Shown: one piece after another, positions 34,221-41,702 of the stretch
Numbering within the stretch: position 1 is the stretch's first letter
How the letters are laid out: every line of letters starts with the position of its first letter
DNA from: Minwuia sp048007105
GTDB lineage: Bacteria; Pseudomonadota; Alphaproteobacteria; Minwuiales; Minwuiaceae
DNA: 64,000 bases
NCBI RefSeq assembly: GCF_048007105.1
Contig: NZ_CP180352.1
Span: 4,464,001 to 4,528,000 of the forward strand
Direction: 5' to 3'
Position numbers and translations under genes: made by a program
The notes under the pieces: model-generated
What the model was told of the DNA's origin: nothing
Databases searched by the model: none
The model's input: only the letters and a program-made list of their open reading frames with translations

Positions 34221-34619
34221 ATGATCCTGGGTATCGGCGTCGATCTCTGCGACACGCGGCGCATCGCGCAGTCGATGGAGCGCTTCGGCCAGCGGTTCCT
34301 GGACCGCTGCTTCACGCCCGCGGAGCAGGCCGCCTGCGTGAACCGGGCCGACTCGGCGCAGCGGTTCGCCCGCCGCTACGCCGCCAAGGAAGCCGCCTCG
34401 AAGGCTCTGGGGACCGGCATCGGTGAGTTCGCCGGCCTGAAGGAGATCGAGATCTCGTCGGCGCCGAACGGCAAGCCGGAACTGACGCTTTCCGGCAGCG
34501 CTCTCGAAACGCTCGACCGGATGACGCCGGACGGGATGACCGGGCGAGTCCACATCTCGCTCACCGACGAGGGCGACCTCGCCCAGGCCTTCGTGATCCT
34601 GGAAGCCCTGCCCGCCTGA
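34221..34619 (+). CDS. acpS: Holo-[acyl-carrier-protein] synthase
   Basis: Transfers 4'-phosphopantetheine from CoA to apo-ACP. The 132-residue length is normal. The magnesium-site motif GIGVDLCDTRRI is near residues 4-15, and the second motif FARRYAAKEAASKALGTG is near residue 50. It follows pdxJ closely. In related genomes lepB-rnc-era comes next; here a repeat element and a GFA-family gene on the other strand lie in between. Confidence 0.96.
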   Translation: MILGIGVDLCDTRRIAQSMERFGQRFLDRCFTPAEQAACVNRADSAQRFARRYAAKEAASKALGTGIGEFAGLKEIEISSAPNGKPELTLSGSALETLDRMTPDGMTGRVHISLTDEGDLAQAFVILEALPA

Positions 34620-34645
34620 ACAGGCATCGCCGCTCGGCCATACGT

Positions 34646-34743
34646 TGTCATGCCCGCCTTGCTCGGGCATCCGGTCGAACCATGACGCTTGCGGCGAAGC
34701 CGCACCGGCCCCCCGAGTGGCCCGGCGGGCCATCGGGGGTGAC
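34646..34743 (+). repeat. Palindromic intergenic repeat element, copy 2
   Basis: Three hairpins occur in the same order as the copy at 16202-16288: ATGCCCG...CGGGCAT (34650-34670), GCGGCGAAGCCGC (34691-34703), and CCCCCGA...CGGGGGTGAC (to 34743). Between the last arms this copy carries extra GC-rich sequence. It fills the space between acpS and the convergent GFA stop. A dispersed, possibly mobile or terminator-like element. Confidence 0.75.
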
Positions 34744-34752
34744 TTTCTGAAC

Positions 34753-35157
34753 CTAGCCCGGCCGCCTCTCAAACGTGGGCACGCCCTCGTCGATGTGGTG
34801 GTAATGGCGCTTGTCGATGGCGAAGATCGCGGCCTGCGGCTTGAAGTGGCTCTGATCGTCCATCGTACCGACCTTGATGATGAAGCTGTCGGGCCGCGAC
34901 GGGGTCCTTGTGCCGATCGCGGTGCCACAGTTTCCGCAGAAATAGCGGGTCACCGGCTTCTCCAGATCGCTGCGCGTGAAGCTCTTCGGTTCGCCCTTGG
35001 TGAAGCGGAAGCCGTCGGCCGGCACGACATTGATAACGTTCGGATTGCCGCCGGTGATGTACTGGCACTCGCGGCAGTGGCACTGCATCTGGAACTGGAT
35101 GTCGCCGGTCGATTCGTACCGGATTTCGCCGCAATAGCAGCCGCCTTCGATCTTCAT
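34753..35157 (-). CDS. GFA-family (CENP-V/GFA) zinc protein
   Basis: A 134-residue protein of the glutathione-dependent formaldehyde-activating enzyme family. Zinc ligands are visible in GGCYCGEIRY (residues 6-15), QCHCRECQYITGG (near residue 27) and RYFCGNCGTAIG (near residue 72). Most members lack demonstrated formaldehyde activity and are best called GFA-like. It interrupts the usual acpS-lepB adjacency on the opposite strand, next to a repeat copy, which suggests a later insertion. Confidence 0.88.
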   Translation of the reverse strand: MKIEGGCYCGEIRYESTGDIQFQMQCHCRECQYITGGNPNVINVVPADGFRFTKGEPKSFTRSDLEKPVTRYFCGNCGTAIGTRTPSRPDSFIIKVGTMDDQSHFKPQAAIFAIDKRHYHHIDEGVPTFERRPG

Positions 35158-35333
35158 CGCTCTCTCCCCTGTTCCGATGGTCGGCCGACAGCTTCCCGGA
35201 TCGGGGTGCGGCAGGTCAAGCCGGAGGTCCGGACGGCATGAAGATTGACTATCGGGGCGCTTTGCGTTTCAACACGCCGCGTCATTGCCCGGCGCGACGT
35301 CGCGTCATTTCCCCCAGAAAGCAAGGCGGTTGG

Positions 35334-36082
35334 ATGGCTTCCAAATCGAAGGGCGGCATTCTCGAGACGCTCAAGACTGTCATCTATGCGGTCGCGATCG
35401 CCATGGTCATCCGCACCCTGGCCTACGAGCCCTTCAACATCCCGTCGCGTTCGATGGTGCCGACGCTTCTGGTGGGTGACTTCCTGTTCGTCTCCAAGCT
35501 GTCCTACGGCTACAGCAAGCATTCGATCCCGTTCAGCCCCGACATCTTCGACGGCCGCATCCTGCAGACCGCGCCGGAGCGCGGCGACGTGGCGGTGTTC
35601 AAGCTGCCGTCCGACAACCGGACCGACTACATCAAGCGGATCATCGGAATGCCGGGCGACCGGGTGCAACTGCGCGGCGGCGTTCTCTACATCAACGACA
35701 AGCCGGTGCCGCGCGAGGCCGTCGCCGACTTCGAGTATTACGACGAGACGGGCCGCATGAGCTTCGTCCGCCAGTACAAGGAAACCCTGCCCAACGGCCG
35801 CAGCTACTTCGTTCTCGACGAGATCGAGAATGCGCGGCTGGACAATACCGGCGTCTTTACCGTGCCCAAGGGCCACTACTTCATGATGGGCGACAACCGC
35901 GACAACTCCTCCGACAGCCGTGTACCGGTACGCGCACGCGGCGTCGGCATGGTGCCGGCGAGAACCTTGTCGGCCGCGCGGACGTGCTGTTCTTTTCCAT
36001 CGATACGGACTTCCGCTGGTGGCAGGTCTGGAAGCTGTTCACCAACATCCGGTACTCGCGGCTGGGCGACATTATTGAGTGA
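35334..36082 (+). CDS. lepB: Signal peptidase I (one frame break near the C-terminus)
   Basis: The inner-membrane protease that removes signal peptides from exported proteins. The ATG at 35334 opens a membrane segment (TVIYAVAIAMVIRTLAYEPF). The catalytic Ser is in FNIPSRSMVPTLLVGDFLFV and the catalytic Lys in DYIKRIIGMPGDRVQL. Box E reads MMGDNRDNSSDSR. At 35960-35961 one G appears missing: the frame reads VPARTLS where VPAENLVGRADVLFFS is expected. The corrected frame continues with WWQVWKLFTNIRYSRLGDII and ends at TGA 36080-36082, about 248 residues, a normal length. Uncorrected, the frame runs into rnc and makes an artificial 508-residue fusion. It is normally essential, so a sequence error is likely. 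Confidence 0.93.
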
Positions 36083-36764
36083 CCCCGCCGAAAGCGCCGA
36101 ATCCATCATCGGCCACAGCTTTGCCGATCCGGAACTGCTGAAAGAAGCCCTGACCCATCCTTCCGCCCTGAAGATGGGACGGCGGGACAGGGAGAGCGAT
36201 TACGAACGGCTGGAGTTTCTCGGCGACCGGGTGCTGGCGGTGATCATGGCCGAACAGCTCTACACGGCCTACGGAAAGGCCGACGCCGGCAATCTGGCGA
36301 AACGCTTCAACGAGATGGTGCGCCGCGAGACCCTGGCCGAGATCGCGCTCGAGATCGGCCTCGACGCCCACATCCGCATGTCCGATCCGGAACGGCGCAG
36401 CGAGGGACATCGCAAGCCCGCGATCCTGGCCGACATCTGCGAGGCGGTGATCGGCGCCCTCTATCTGGATGGCGGGCTGGAGACTGCGAAGGCCTTCATC
36501 CTGCCGCTCTGGGGCGACCGGATCGCCGGATTGAAGAAGACCCCGCAGGATCCCAAGATGGCCTTGCAGGAATGGTCCGCCGCCGCAGGCTTCGGTCTGC
36601 CGGTCTACGAGATGCTGGAACGCACCGGTCCCGACCACGCGCCGCGCTTCACCATGCAGGCGACGGTCCACGGCGAATCCGGAACCGGCGAGGCGGGATC
36701 GAAGAAGGAAGCCGAACAACTTGCGGCGAAGTCGCTGCTGAAACGGATGAAAGATCATGGCTGA
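36075..36764 (+). CDS. rnc: Ribonuclease III
   Basis: Double-strand-specific RNase for rRNA and mRNA processing. I place the start at TTG 36075, overlapping the lepB stop (ATTGAGTGA), which gives 229 residues, the normal size. The catalytic signature is DYERLEFLGDRVLAVIMAEQ near residues 41-60, and the second acidic site is in ILADICEAVIGALYLDGG near residue 115. The C-terminal dsRNA-binding domain has DPKMALQEWSAAAG...GSKKEAEQLAAKSLL. It is coupled to lepB and overlaps era by eight bases. Confidence 0.93.
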   Translation: MSDPAESAESIIGHSFADPELLKEALTHPSALKMGRRDRESDYERLEFLGDRVLAVIMAEQLYTAYGKADAGNLAKRFNEMVRRETLAEIALEIGLDAHIRMSDPERRSEGHRKPAILADICEAVIGALYLDGGLETAKAFILPLWGDRIAGLKKTPQDPKMALQEWSAAAGFGLPVYEMLERTGPDHAPRFTMQATVHGESGTGEAGSKKEAEQLAAKSLLKRMKDHG

Positions 36765-37668
36765 CGCCGAAAACGAGACGAAGGCGGGCTTCGTGACCCT
36801 GGCCGGCGCGCCGAATGCCGGCAAGTCGACGCTGATGAACCAGCTGGTCGGCGCGAAGGTCTCCATCGTCAGCCCGAAGGTCCAGACCACCCGCGCCCGG
36901 GTGATCGGCATCGCCCTGCACGGCCCGGTCCAGATCGCCTTCGTCGACACGCCGGGCATCTTCCAGCCGAAACGGCGGCTGGAGAAGGCCATGGTCGACG
37001 CGGCGTGGGGCGGCGTCGCCGAGGGCGACATGACTGTGCTGCTGATCGACGCCCAGCGCGGCATCACGGAGAACGTCGAACGAATCCTGACCAACCTCGC
37101 CGCCCAGCAGAAGAAGATCTGGGTCGTGCTGAACAAGATCGACCTGGTGAAGAAGGACAATCTCCTGGCGCTGGCCTCAGCGCTCGGCGAGATGGACCAT
37201 GTCGAGGAGATCTTCATGGTCTCGGCGCTGACCGGCGACGGCGTGGCGCACCTGCTGGACAGGCTGGCGGCGAAGATGCAGCCGGGACCGTGGCTTTATC
37301 CCGAAGACCAGATCACCGAGATGCCCAACCGCATCCTCACCGCCGAGATCACGCGCGAGAAGCTGTTCCTGCGGCTGCATCAGGAACTGCCCTATGCGCT
37401 GACGGTCGAGACCGAAGCCTGGGAGGAGCGCAAGGACGGGTCGGTGAAGATCAGCCAGGTGATCTATGTGACCCGCGACGGCCACAAGGCGATCGTGCTC
37501 GGCAAGGGCGGCGCGACCATCCGCGAGATCGGCCGTCAGGCGCGCGAGGAACTGTCGGAGATCCTGGAACGCCCGGTGCATCTCTTCACCTTCGTGAAGG
37601 TGCGGGAGAAGTGGCTGGACGATCCGGCGCGCTACCGTGAGATGGGGCTCGACTTCCCGAAGGGCTGA
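36757..37668 (+). CDS. era: GTPase Era
   Basis: An essential GTPase for 16S rRNA maturation and 30S assembly. The 303-residue length is normal. G1 is GAPNAGKSTLMNQLVG near residue 14, G3 is DTPG, and G4 is NKID near residue 127. The C-terminal KH domain has the GKGG loop (VLGKGGATIREIGRQAREEL). It overlaps rnc by eight bases. The next gene in many relatives is recO; here it is a desaturase. Confidence 0.97.
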   Translation: MADAENETKAGFVTLAGAPNAGKSTLMNQLVGAKVSIVSPKVQTTRARVIGIALHGPVQIAFVDTPGIFQPKRRLEKAMVDAAWGGVAEGDMTVLLIDAQRGITENVERILTNLAAQQKKIWVVLNKIDLVKKDNLLALASALGEMDHVEEIFMVSALTGDGVAHLLDRLAAKMQPGPWLYPEDQITEMPNRILTAEITREKLFLRLHQELPYALTVETEAWEERKDGSVKISQVIYVTRDGHKAIVLGKGGATIREIGRQAREELSEILERPVHLFTFVKVREKWLDDPARYREMGLDFPKG

Positions 37669-37678
37669 CCCGCTTCAA

Positions 37679-37696
37679 TCGTACGCAGGCGTACGA
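37679..37696. promoter_or_regulatory. Inverted repeat operator candidate before the desaturase gene
   Basis: TCGTACG-CAGG-CGTACGA is a perfect 7+7 dyad directly followed by TATAAG, which could serve as the -10 of a promoter. It ends 12 bases before the desaturase ATG. The overlap suggests repression by a dimeric regulator. No regulator gene is adjacent. Confidence 0.5.
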
Positions 37697-37708
37697 TATA
37701 AGAGCGAC

Positions 37709-38707
37709 ATGATCACGGGGGAGGCATTCAGGGAGGACGAACGCCGGTGGGACCGGCTCGCGCCGGAACTGGTGCGCCAGCTGTCCGAGCAGCGCGACTC
37801 GCGCGCCTGGATGGCGCTGCTCGATCTATACGCCGCGATCGCCGTGATGATCTGGGCAGCCGTCACCTGGTGGCATCCGCTTGTCGTTGTGCCGCTGATG
37901 TTCCTGATCGCGACCCGGCAACAGGCCTGTTTCGTCATCGCCCATGACGCTGCCCATTACCGCCTGTTCCGGAACCGGCGGCTGAACGACATTGTCGGCC
38001 GCATCACAGGCGGCATCGTCGGCATCTCCATGCCGACCTACCGGGTGACCCACCGGCTGCATCACAACCACCTCTACGGAAAGCAGGATCCCGATATCCC
38101 GCTGAACGCCGGCTATCCGCGCGGCAGAACCTATCTGGCCCGGAAGCTGTTCCTCGATCTGTTCGGCCGCACCGCCTTCATGACCTACCGATACTTCTTC
38201 GGCGCGCCGGCCATCAACGCGGAGACAGGGGATCCCAACCGACCGCTGAACGATACCTCGCCACGGCTGAGGGCGGCGGCACGGGCCGACCGGTGGTGGG
38301 TCCTGGGCTTCCACATGATCATGCCATGCATCGCCTGGGCGGGCGGGTTCCTGCTGGAATATCTGATCCTCTGGGTGGTGCCGCTTCTGACCTTTCTGCA
38401 GCCCTTGCTCCGGCTCCGCGCCATCTGCGAGCATGGCGCCGTTTCCGATTACGGATCTCCGCTGACCGCGGCACGGACCAATACCGGACCGAAATGGCTG
38501 CTCTGGCTGTTCTTTCCCTACAATGTGAACTTCCACATCGAGCACCATCTCTACCCGTCCATCCCCTTCTACAATCTTCCGGTCGCCCACGACTTCCTGA
38601 CGTCGAAGGGCCTGCTGGACGAGGCCGAAGTCCGCGATGTGGGCGAGACGATGAAACTGATCTTCGCAGAGAAGACGACGCGACCGCCGGAGACCGCTGC
38701 CACATGA
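37709..38707 (+). CDS. Fatty-acid desaturase-family membrane di-iron enzyme
   Basis: A 332-residue membrane protein of the fatty acid desaturase/hydroxylase superfamily. Three histidine boxes are present: HDAAH near residue 77, HRLHHNH near residue 115 and HIEHH near residue 277, the ligands of the di-iron centre. Four membrane helices are predicted. The ATG at 37709 lies just after the dyad and gives the normal length. It overlaps the next acyl-CoA ligase gene by four bases, suggesting a shared lipid pathway. The substrate may be an acyl lipid, carotenoid or sterol. Confidence 0.85.
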   Translation: MITGEAFREDERRWDRLAPELVRQLSEQRDSRAWMALLDLYAAIAVMIWAAVTWWHPLVVVPLMFLIATRQQACFVIAHDAAHYRLFRNRRLNDIVGRITGGIVGISMPTYRVTHRLHHNHLYGKQDPDIPLNAGYPRGRTYLARKLFLDLFGRTAFMTYRYFFGAPAINAETGDPNRPLNDTSPRLRAAARADRWWVLGFHMIMPCIAWAGGFLLEYLILWVVPLLTFLQPLLRLRAICEHGAVSDYGSPLTAARTNTGPKWLLWLFFPYNVNFHIEHHLYPSIPFYNLPVAHDFLTSKGLLDEAEVRDVGETMKLIFAEKTTRPPETAAT

Positions 38708-40275
38708 CCAACCTGACCGAACTGCTCGCCATCGCCGGGGAACGGGCCGAAGGCCGGCCGATGCTGGTCTATCAGGACCGAGAGATTTCCCATGCCGAAC
38801 TGGCCGCGGAGTCCCGTCGTGTCGCCGCGGGACTGAAAAACCTCGGCATCGGCAAGGGCGACCGGGTCGCCTGCTGGCTGCCCAACGCCCCTGCCTATCT
38901 GGCGATGTTCTTCGCCTGCGCCCGTCTGGGCGCCATCGCGCTGGCCGTGAACACCCGCTACCGCTCTGTCGAGGTCGCCGACATCGCCGGCCGCGCAGGC
39001 GCGAAGGCGATGATCTACTGGCCCGACTTCAAGGGCATCCCGTTCAACGACATGCTCTCCGAGATCGATCCCGCGGACCTGCCGGAGCTGCGTCATCTGA
39101 TCGTCTATTCCGAGGCCGGTGCGCCCGTCGTCTCGCCCCTGCCCCAGGCCGAGGCGATCTCCTACGACGATCTGGCGGCGTCGGACGAACTCGTCGAGGA
39201 CTTTGCCGCCGACGATCTCGGCGTCGCGATCTTCACCACCTCCGGCACCACGTCGAAGCCCAAATTCGTGCTGCATCACCAGTCGTCGATCGCCGATCAC
39301 GGCCTGCAGATCGCCGACCGCTTCGGCTGGCGCGGCGAAGATGTGGTTCATCTGGTCGCCATGCCCTATTGCGGCGTCTTCGGGCTGACCCAGTCGATGG
39401 GCGGCATCGCCTCGGGACGCACGCTGGTGACCATGCCTTTCCTGGACATTCCCGATTCCGTGCGGCTGATGAAGACCCACAAGGTCACCCACACCGCGGG
39501 CTCGGACGACATGTACAACATGATGCTGCAGTCGACGGACGAGGCGGTGCCGTTCCCTGCCTTCCGGTCGGGCATCTACGCGCTGTTCAATCCGGCGCTG
39601 GAGGACATCGTCGAGCGGGCCGAGGCGCGCGGCATGTATCTCACGGGCGTCTACGGCATGTCCGAAGTACAGGCGCTCTATTGCCGCTGGCCGGACGGCT
39701 CATCCATCGACGTCAGGAAGCGCGGCGGCGGCATTCCGATCGGCGACGGCGCCGCCTGCCGGGTCCGGGACAACGAGACGGGCGACCTGCTCGGTCCCGG
39801 GCAGCCGGGCGAACTCGAATTGCGTGGTCCGTCGATGATGATGGAGTATTTCCTCAATCCGGAGGCGACCGGGAAGACCTTCACCGACGACGGTTTCGTC
39901 CGCACAGGCGACCTGGCGCAACTGACCGAAGACGGCGGCTTCGAGTATCTCTCCCGCATGGGCGACGTGCTGCGTCTCGGCGGTTTCCTCGTCGCTCCGG
40001 CGGAGATCGAGGCGCGCCTGCTGGAGCACCCGTCGGTCAGCGATGTGCAGGTCGTCAGCGCCGTCGTCGGCGGCCGCAGCCGCGCCGTGGCCTTCGTCAT
40101 TCCCGCCGGCGGCGACTATGACGAGGCCGCCGTGATCGCCCATTGCGATGCCGGTCTGGCGAAGTACAAGGTTCCGGCCCGCGTCATCGCCCTGGACGCC
40201 TTCCCGGTCACGCAGTCGGCCAACGGCATCAAGATCCAGAAAGCGAAACTGCGCCAGATGGCGGAATCGCTCTGA
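38704..40275 (+). CDS. AMP-dependent acyl-CoA synthetase
   Basis: A 523-residue ANL ligase. A3 reads FTTSGTTSKPKFVLHH near residues 179-194, A5 is YGMSEVQ near residue 318, and GDLAQLTEDGGFEYLSRMGD is the A7/A8 hinge region. The expected Lys near the C-terminus is in ANGIKIQKAKLRQM. ATG 38704 overlaps the desaturase stop by four bases, so the two are probably made together, for example to activate the desaturase substrate or product. The exact acid is unknown. Confidence 0.9.
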   Translation: MTNLTELLAIAGERAEGRPMLVYQDREISHAELAAESRRVAAGLKNLGIGKGDRVACWLPNAPAYLAMFFACARLGAIALAVNTRYRSVEVADIAGRAGAKAMIYWPDFKGIPFNDMLSEIDPADLPELRHLIVYSEAGAPVVSPLPQAEAISYDDLAASDELVEDFAADDLGVAIFTTSGTTSKPKFVLHHQSSIADHGLQIADRFGWRGEDVVHLVAMPYCGVFGLTQSMGGIASGRTLVTMPFLDIPDSVRLMKTHKVTHTAGSDDMYNMMLQSTDEAVPFPAFRSGIYALFNPALEDIVERAEARGMYLTGVYGMSEVQALYCRWPDGSSIDVRKRGGGIPIGDGAACRVRDNETGDLLGPGQPGELELRGPSMMMEYFLNPEATGKTFTDDGFVRTGDLAQLTEDGGFEYLSRMGDVLRLGGFLVAPAEIEARLLEHPSVSDVQVVSAVVGGRSRAVAFVIPAGGDYDEAAVIAHCDAGLAKYKVPARVIALDAFPVTQSANGIKIQKAKLRQMAESL

Positions 40276-40281
40276 GGCCGT

Positions 40282-41655
40282 TCACGCCCCGCCGCGGAGG
40301 GTGAATATCTCGATTTCCGCGTCCCGGCCCCGGACGGCGGTGCGTGTGACCGGATCGCAGGTGTCGGCGCCCATCATCGCCGCGGTGCGATCGCAGAGCA
40401 GCGTCCGCGTCTTCTGCTCCTTGTTCAGTTGTTCCAGCCGGGCGGCCAGATTCACCGTATCGCCGATCACCGTATAGGACTGACGCTGCCGCCCACCCAG
40501 CGCGCCGGCGATGACCGGTCCCGTGGCGATGCCGATCCGCACCCGGAAACGCTTGCCGGCGAAATCCCGCTCCGCGACCAGCCGCTGGATGTCAGCTGCC
40601 GCAGCCGCGGCCGACGCCGCCATGTTCTCACCCGCCAGCGGCGGCGAGAAGGTCGCCAGCAGACCGTCCCCCTGGAACTGGGTGACGATGCCGCCATGCC
40701 GCGTCACCGCCTCGCCTGCCGCATCGTAGTAGGCGTTCAGCATCTCCAGTACATGCGCCGGATCGGCGGCCTGGCTGGAGGCGGTGAATCCCTCGATGTC
40801 GGCGAACAGGATCGACGCCTCCTGCCGTTCGGGCTCGAGAATGCCGCCGTGGCTCAGCAGTTCCTGCGCGACCTCTTCGGGGACGTACTTGCTGAACGTC
40901 TCCCGCGCGAGGCGGCGCTGCTCCTCGGCCGCGGTGAAGCGGCGGAAGTTGAGACGGCCCCGCCAGGCTGCCAGCGCCAGAAGGGCCGACAGCCCCGTCA
41001 TCGTGACGAGTTCAAGAAGCCGGGCGCTGTTGTCGAAGAAGTCCGGGTGCAGATAGAGCGCCCGCGCTTCCGCCGGGTCCGAATTGAGCGAGCCGCCCGG
41101 TAGATCGAACCAGGTCAGGACGCCCGGTTGGCCGGACAGATACACTGTGGTGGCGAACCACGCCGCCGATATGGCGAGGCCAACGCCCAGCACCAGAGAC
41201 GGCGCGTTGGTCAGCGCCACGCAGCCCAGATAGAGGAAAAAGAAGAGGAAATATTCCAGCCGGAAGGACTGGACCAGGGTCCAGAGGTTCTCACCGAACG
41301 GGTTTCTGAATACCACAGCCACGTAGATCACGGCGAGGTCGATGGCGATGAAGACATACTTGCCCCATGTCTGGAACCAGTTCCGGTCGGCCATGGCCAT
41401 CTGCACGGCGCTGATCGCCGCGAAACCAGCGAGCCCCAGCAGCACCTGCCCCTGCGTCTGGGCCGGCATGCCCACGGGCACGTAGAGCGCCAGCGCCACG
41501 CAGAGCAGCAACCGCCCCAGACCCGCGATGCGGAAGCCGAAGATCTGCTCGGCCTGCTGCGCCTCCAGCGCCGACGCGCCGGGCCGGCGGCCGCCGACCA
41601 GCCAGCGGCGGAAGCTGTGATTCAGGGATGCTCTGGACTGCCGCGCCATCCGCAA
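40282..41655 (-). CDS. Membrane-bound class III adenylate/guanylate cyclase-fold protein
   Basis: A 457-residue protein. The N-terminal half has about six hydrophobic helices and a periplasmic or loop insertion. The C-terminal half is a class III cyclase catalytic domain. Metal-binding Asp residues are present (SILFADIEGFT and FQGDGLLATF), and so are the transition-state Asn and Arg (IGDTVNLAARLE). The two positions that normally choose adenine, Lys before FxGDG and Asp before the YTVIGD strand, appear as Gln (VTQFQGDG) and Ser (QSYTVIGD). The product may therefore be unusual, or the enzyme regulatory. It is convergent with the acyl-CoA ligase. Confidence 0.85.
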   Translation of the reverse strand: MRMARQSRASLNHSFRRWLVGGRRPGASALEAQQAEQIFGFRIAGLGRLLLCVALALYVPVGMPAQTQGQVLLGLAGFAAISAVQMAMADRNWFQTWGKYVFIAIDLAVIYVAVVFRNPFGENLWTLVQSFRLEYFLFFFLYLGCVALTNAPSLVLGVGLAISAAWFATTVYLSGQPGVLTWFDLPGGSLNSDPAEARALYLHPDFFDNSARLLELVTMTGLSALLALAAWRGRLNFRRFTAAEEQRRLARETFSKYVPEEVAQELLSHGGILEPERQEASILFADIEGFTASSQAADPAHVLEMLNAYYDAAGEAVTRHGGIVTQFQGDGLLATFSPPLAGENMAASAAAAAADIQRLVAERDFAGKRFRVRIGIATGPVIAGALGGRQRQSYTVIGDTVNLAARLEQLNKEQKTRTLLCDRTAAMMGADTCDPVTRTAVRGRDAEIEIFTLRGGA

Positions 41656-41702
41656 TGCTCCGTCAACGTCGATATGTCAGAGTGGATACGCTACGGAAGG
41701 CT

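Noticed and set aside
34450..35160. GFA gene as part of the acpS-lepB operon
   Set aside because: It is on the opposite strand and separated from acpS by a palindromic repeat.
35238..36764. A natural LepB-RNase III fusion protein
   Set aside because: The joining segment is out-of-frame LepB sequence; one base restores two normal genes.
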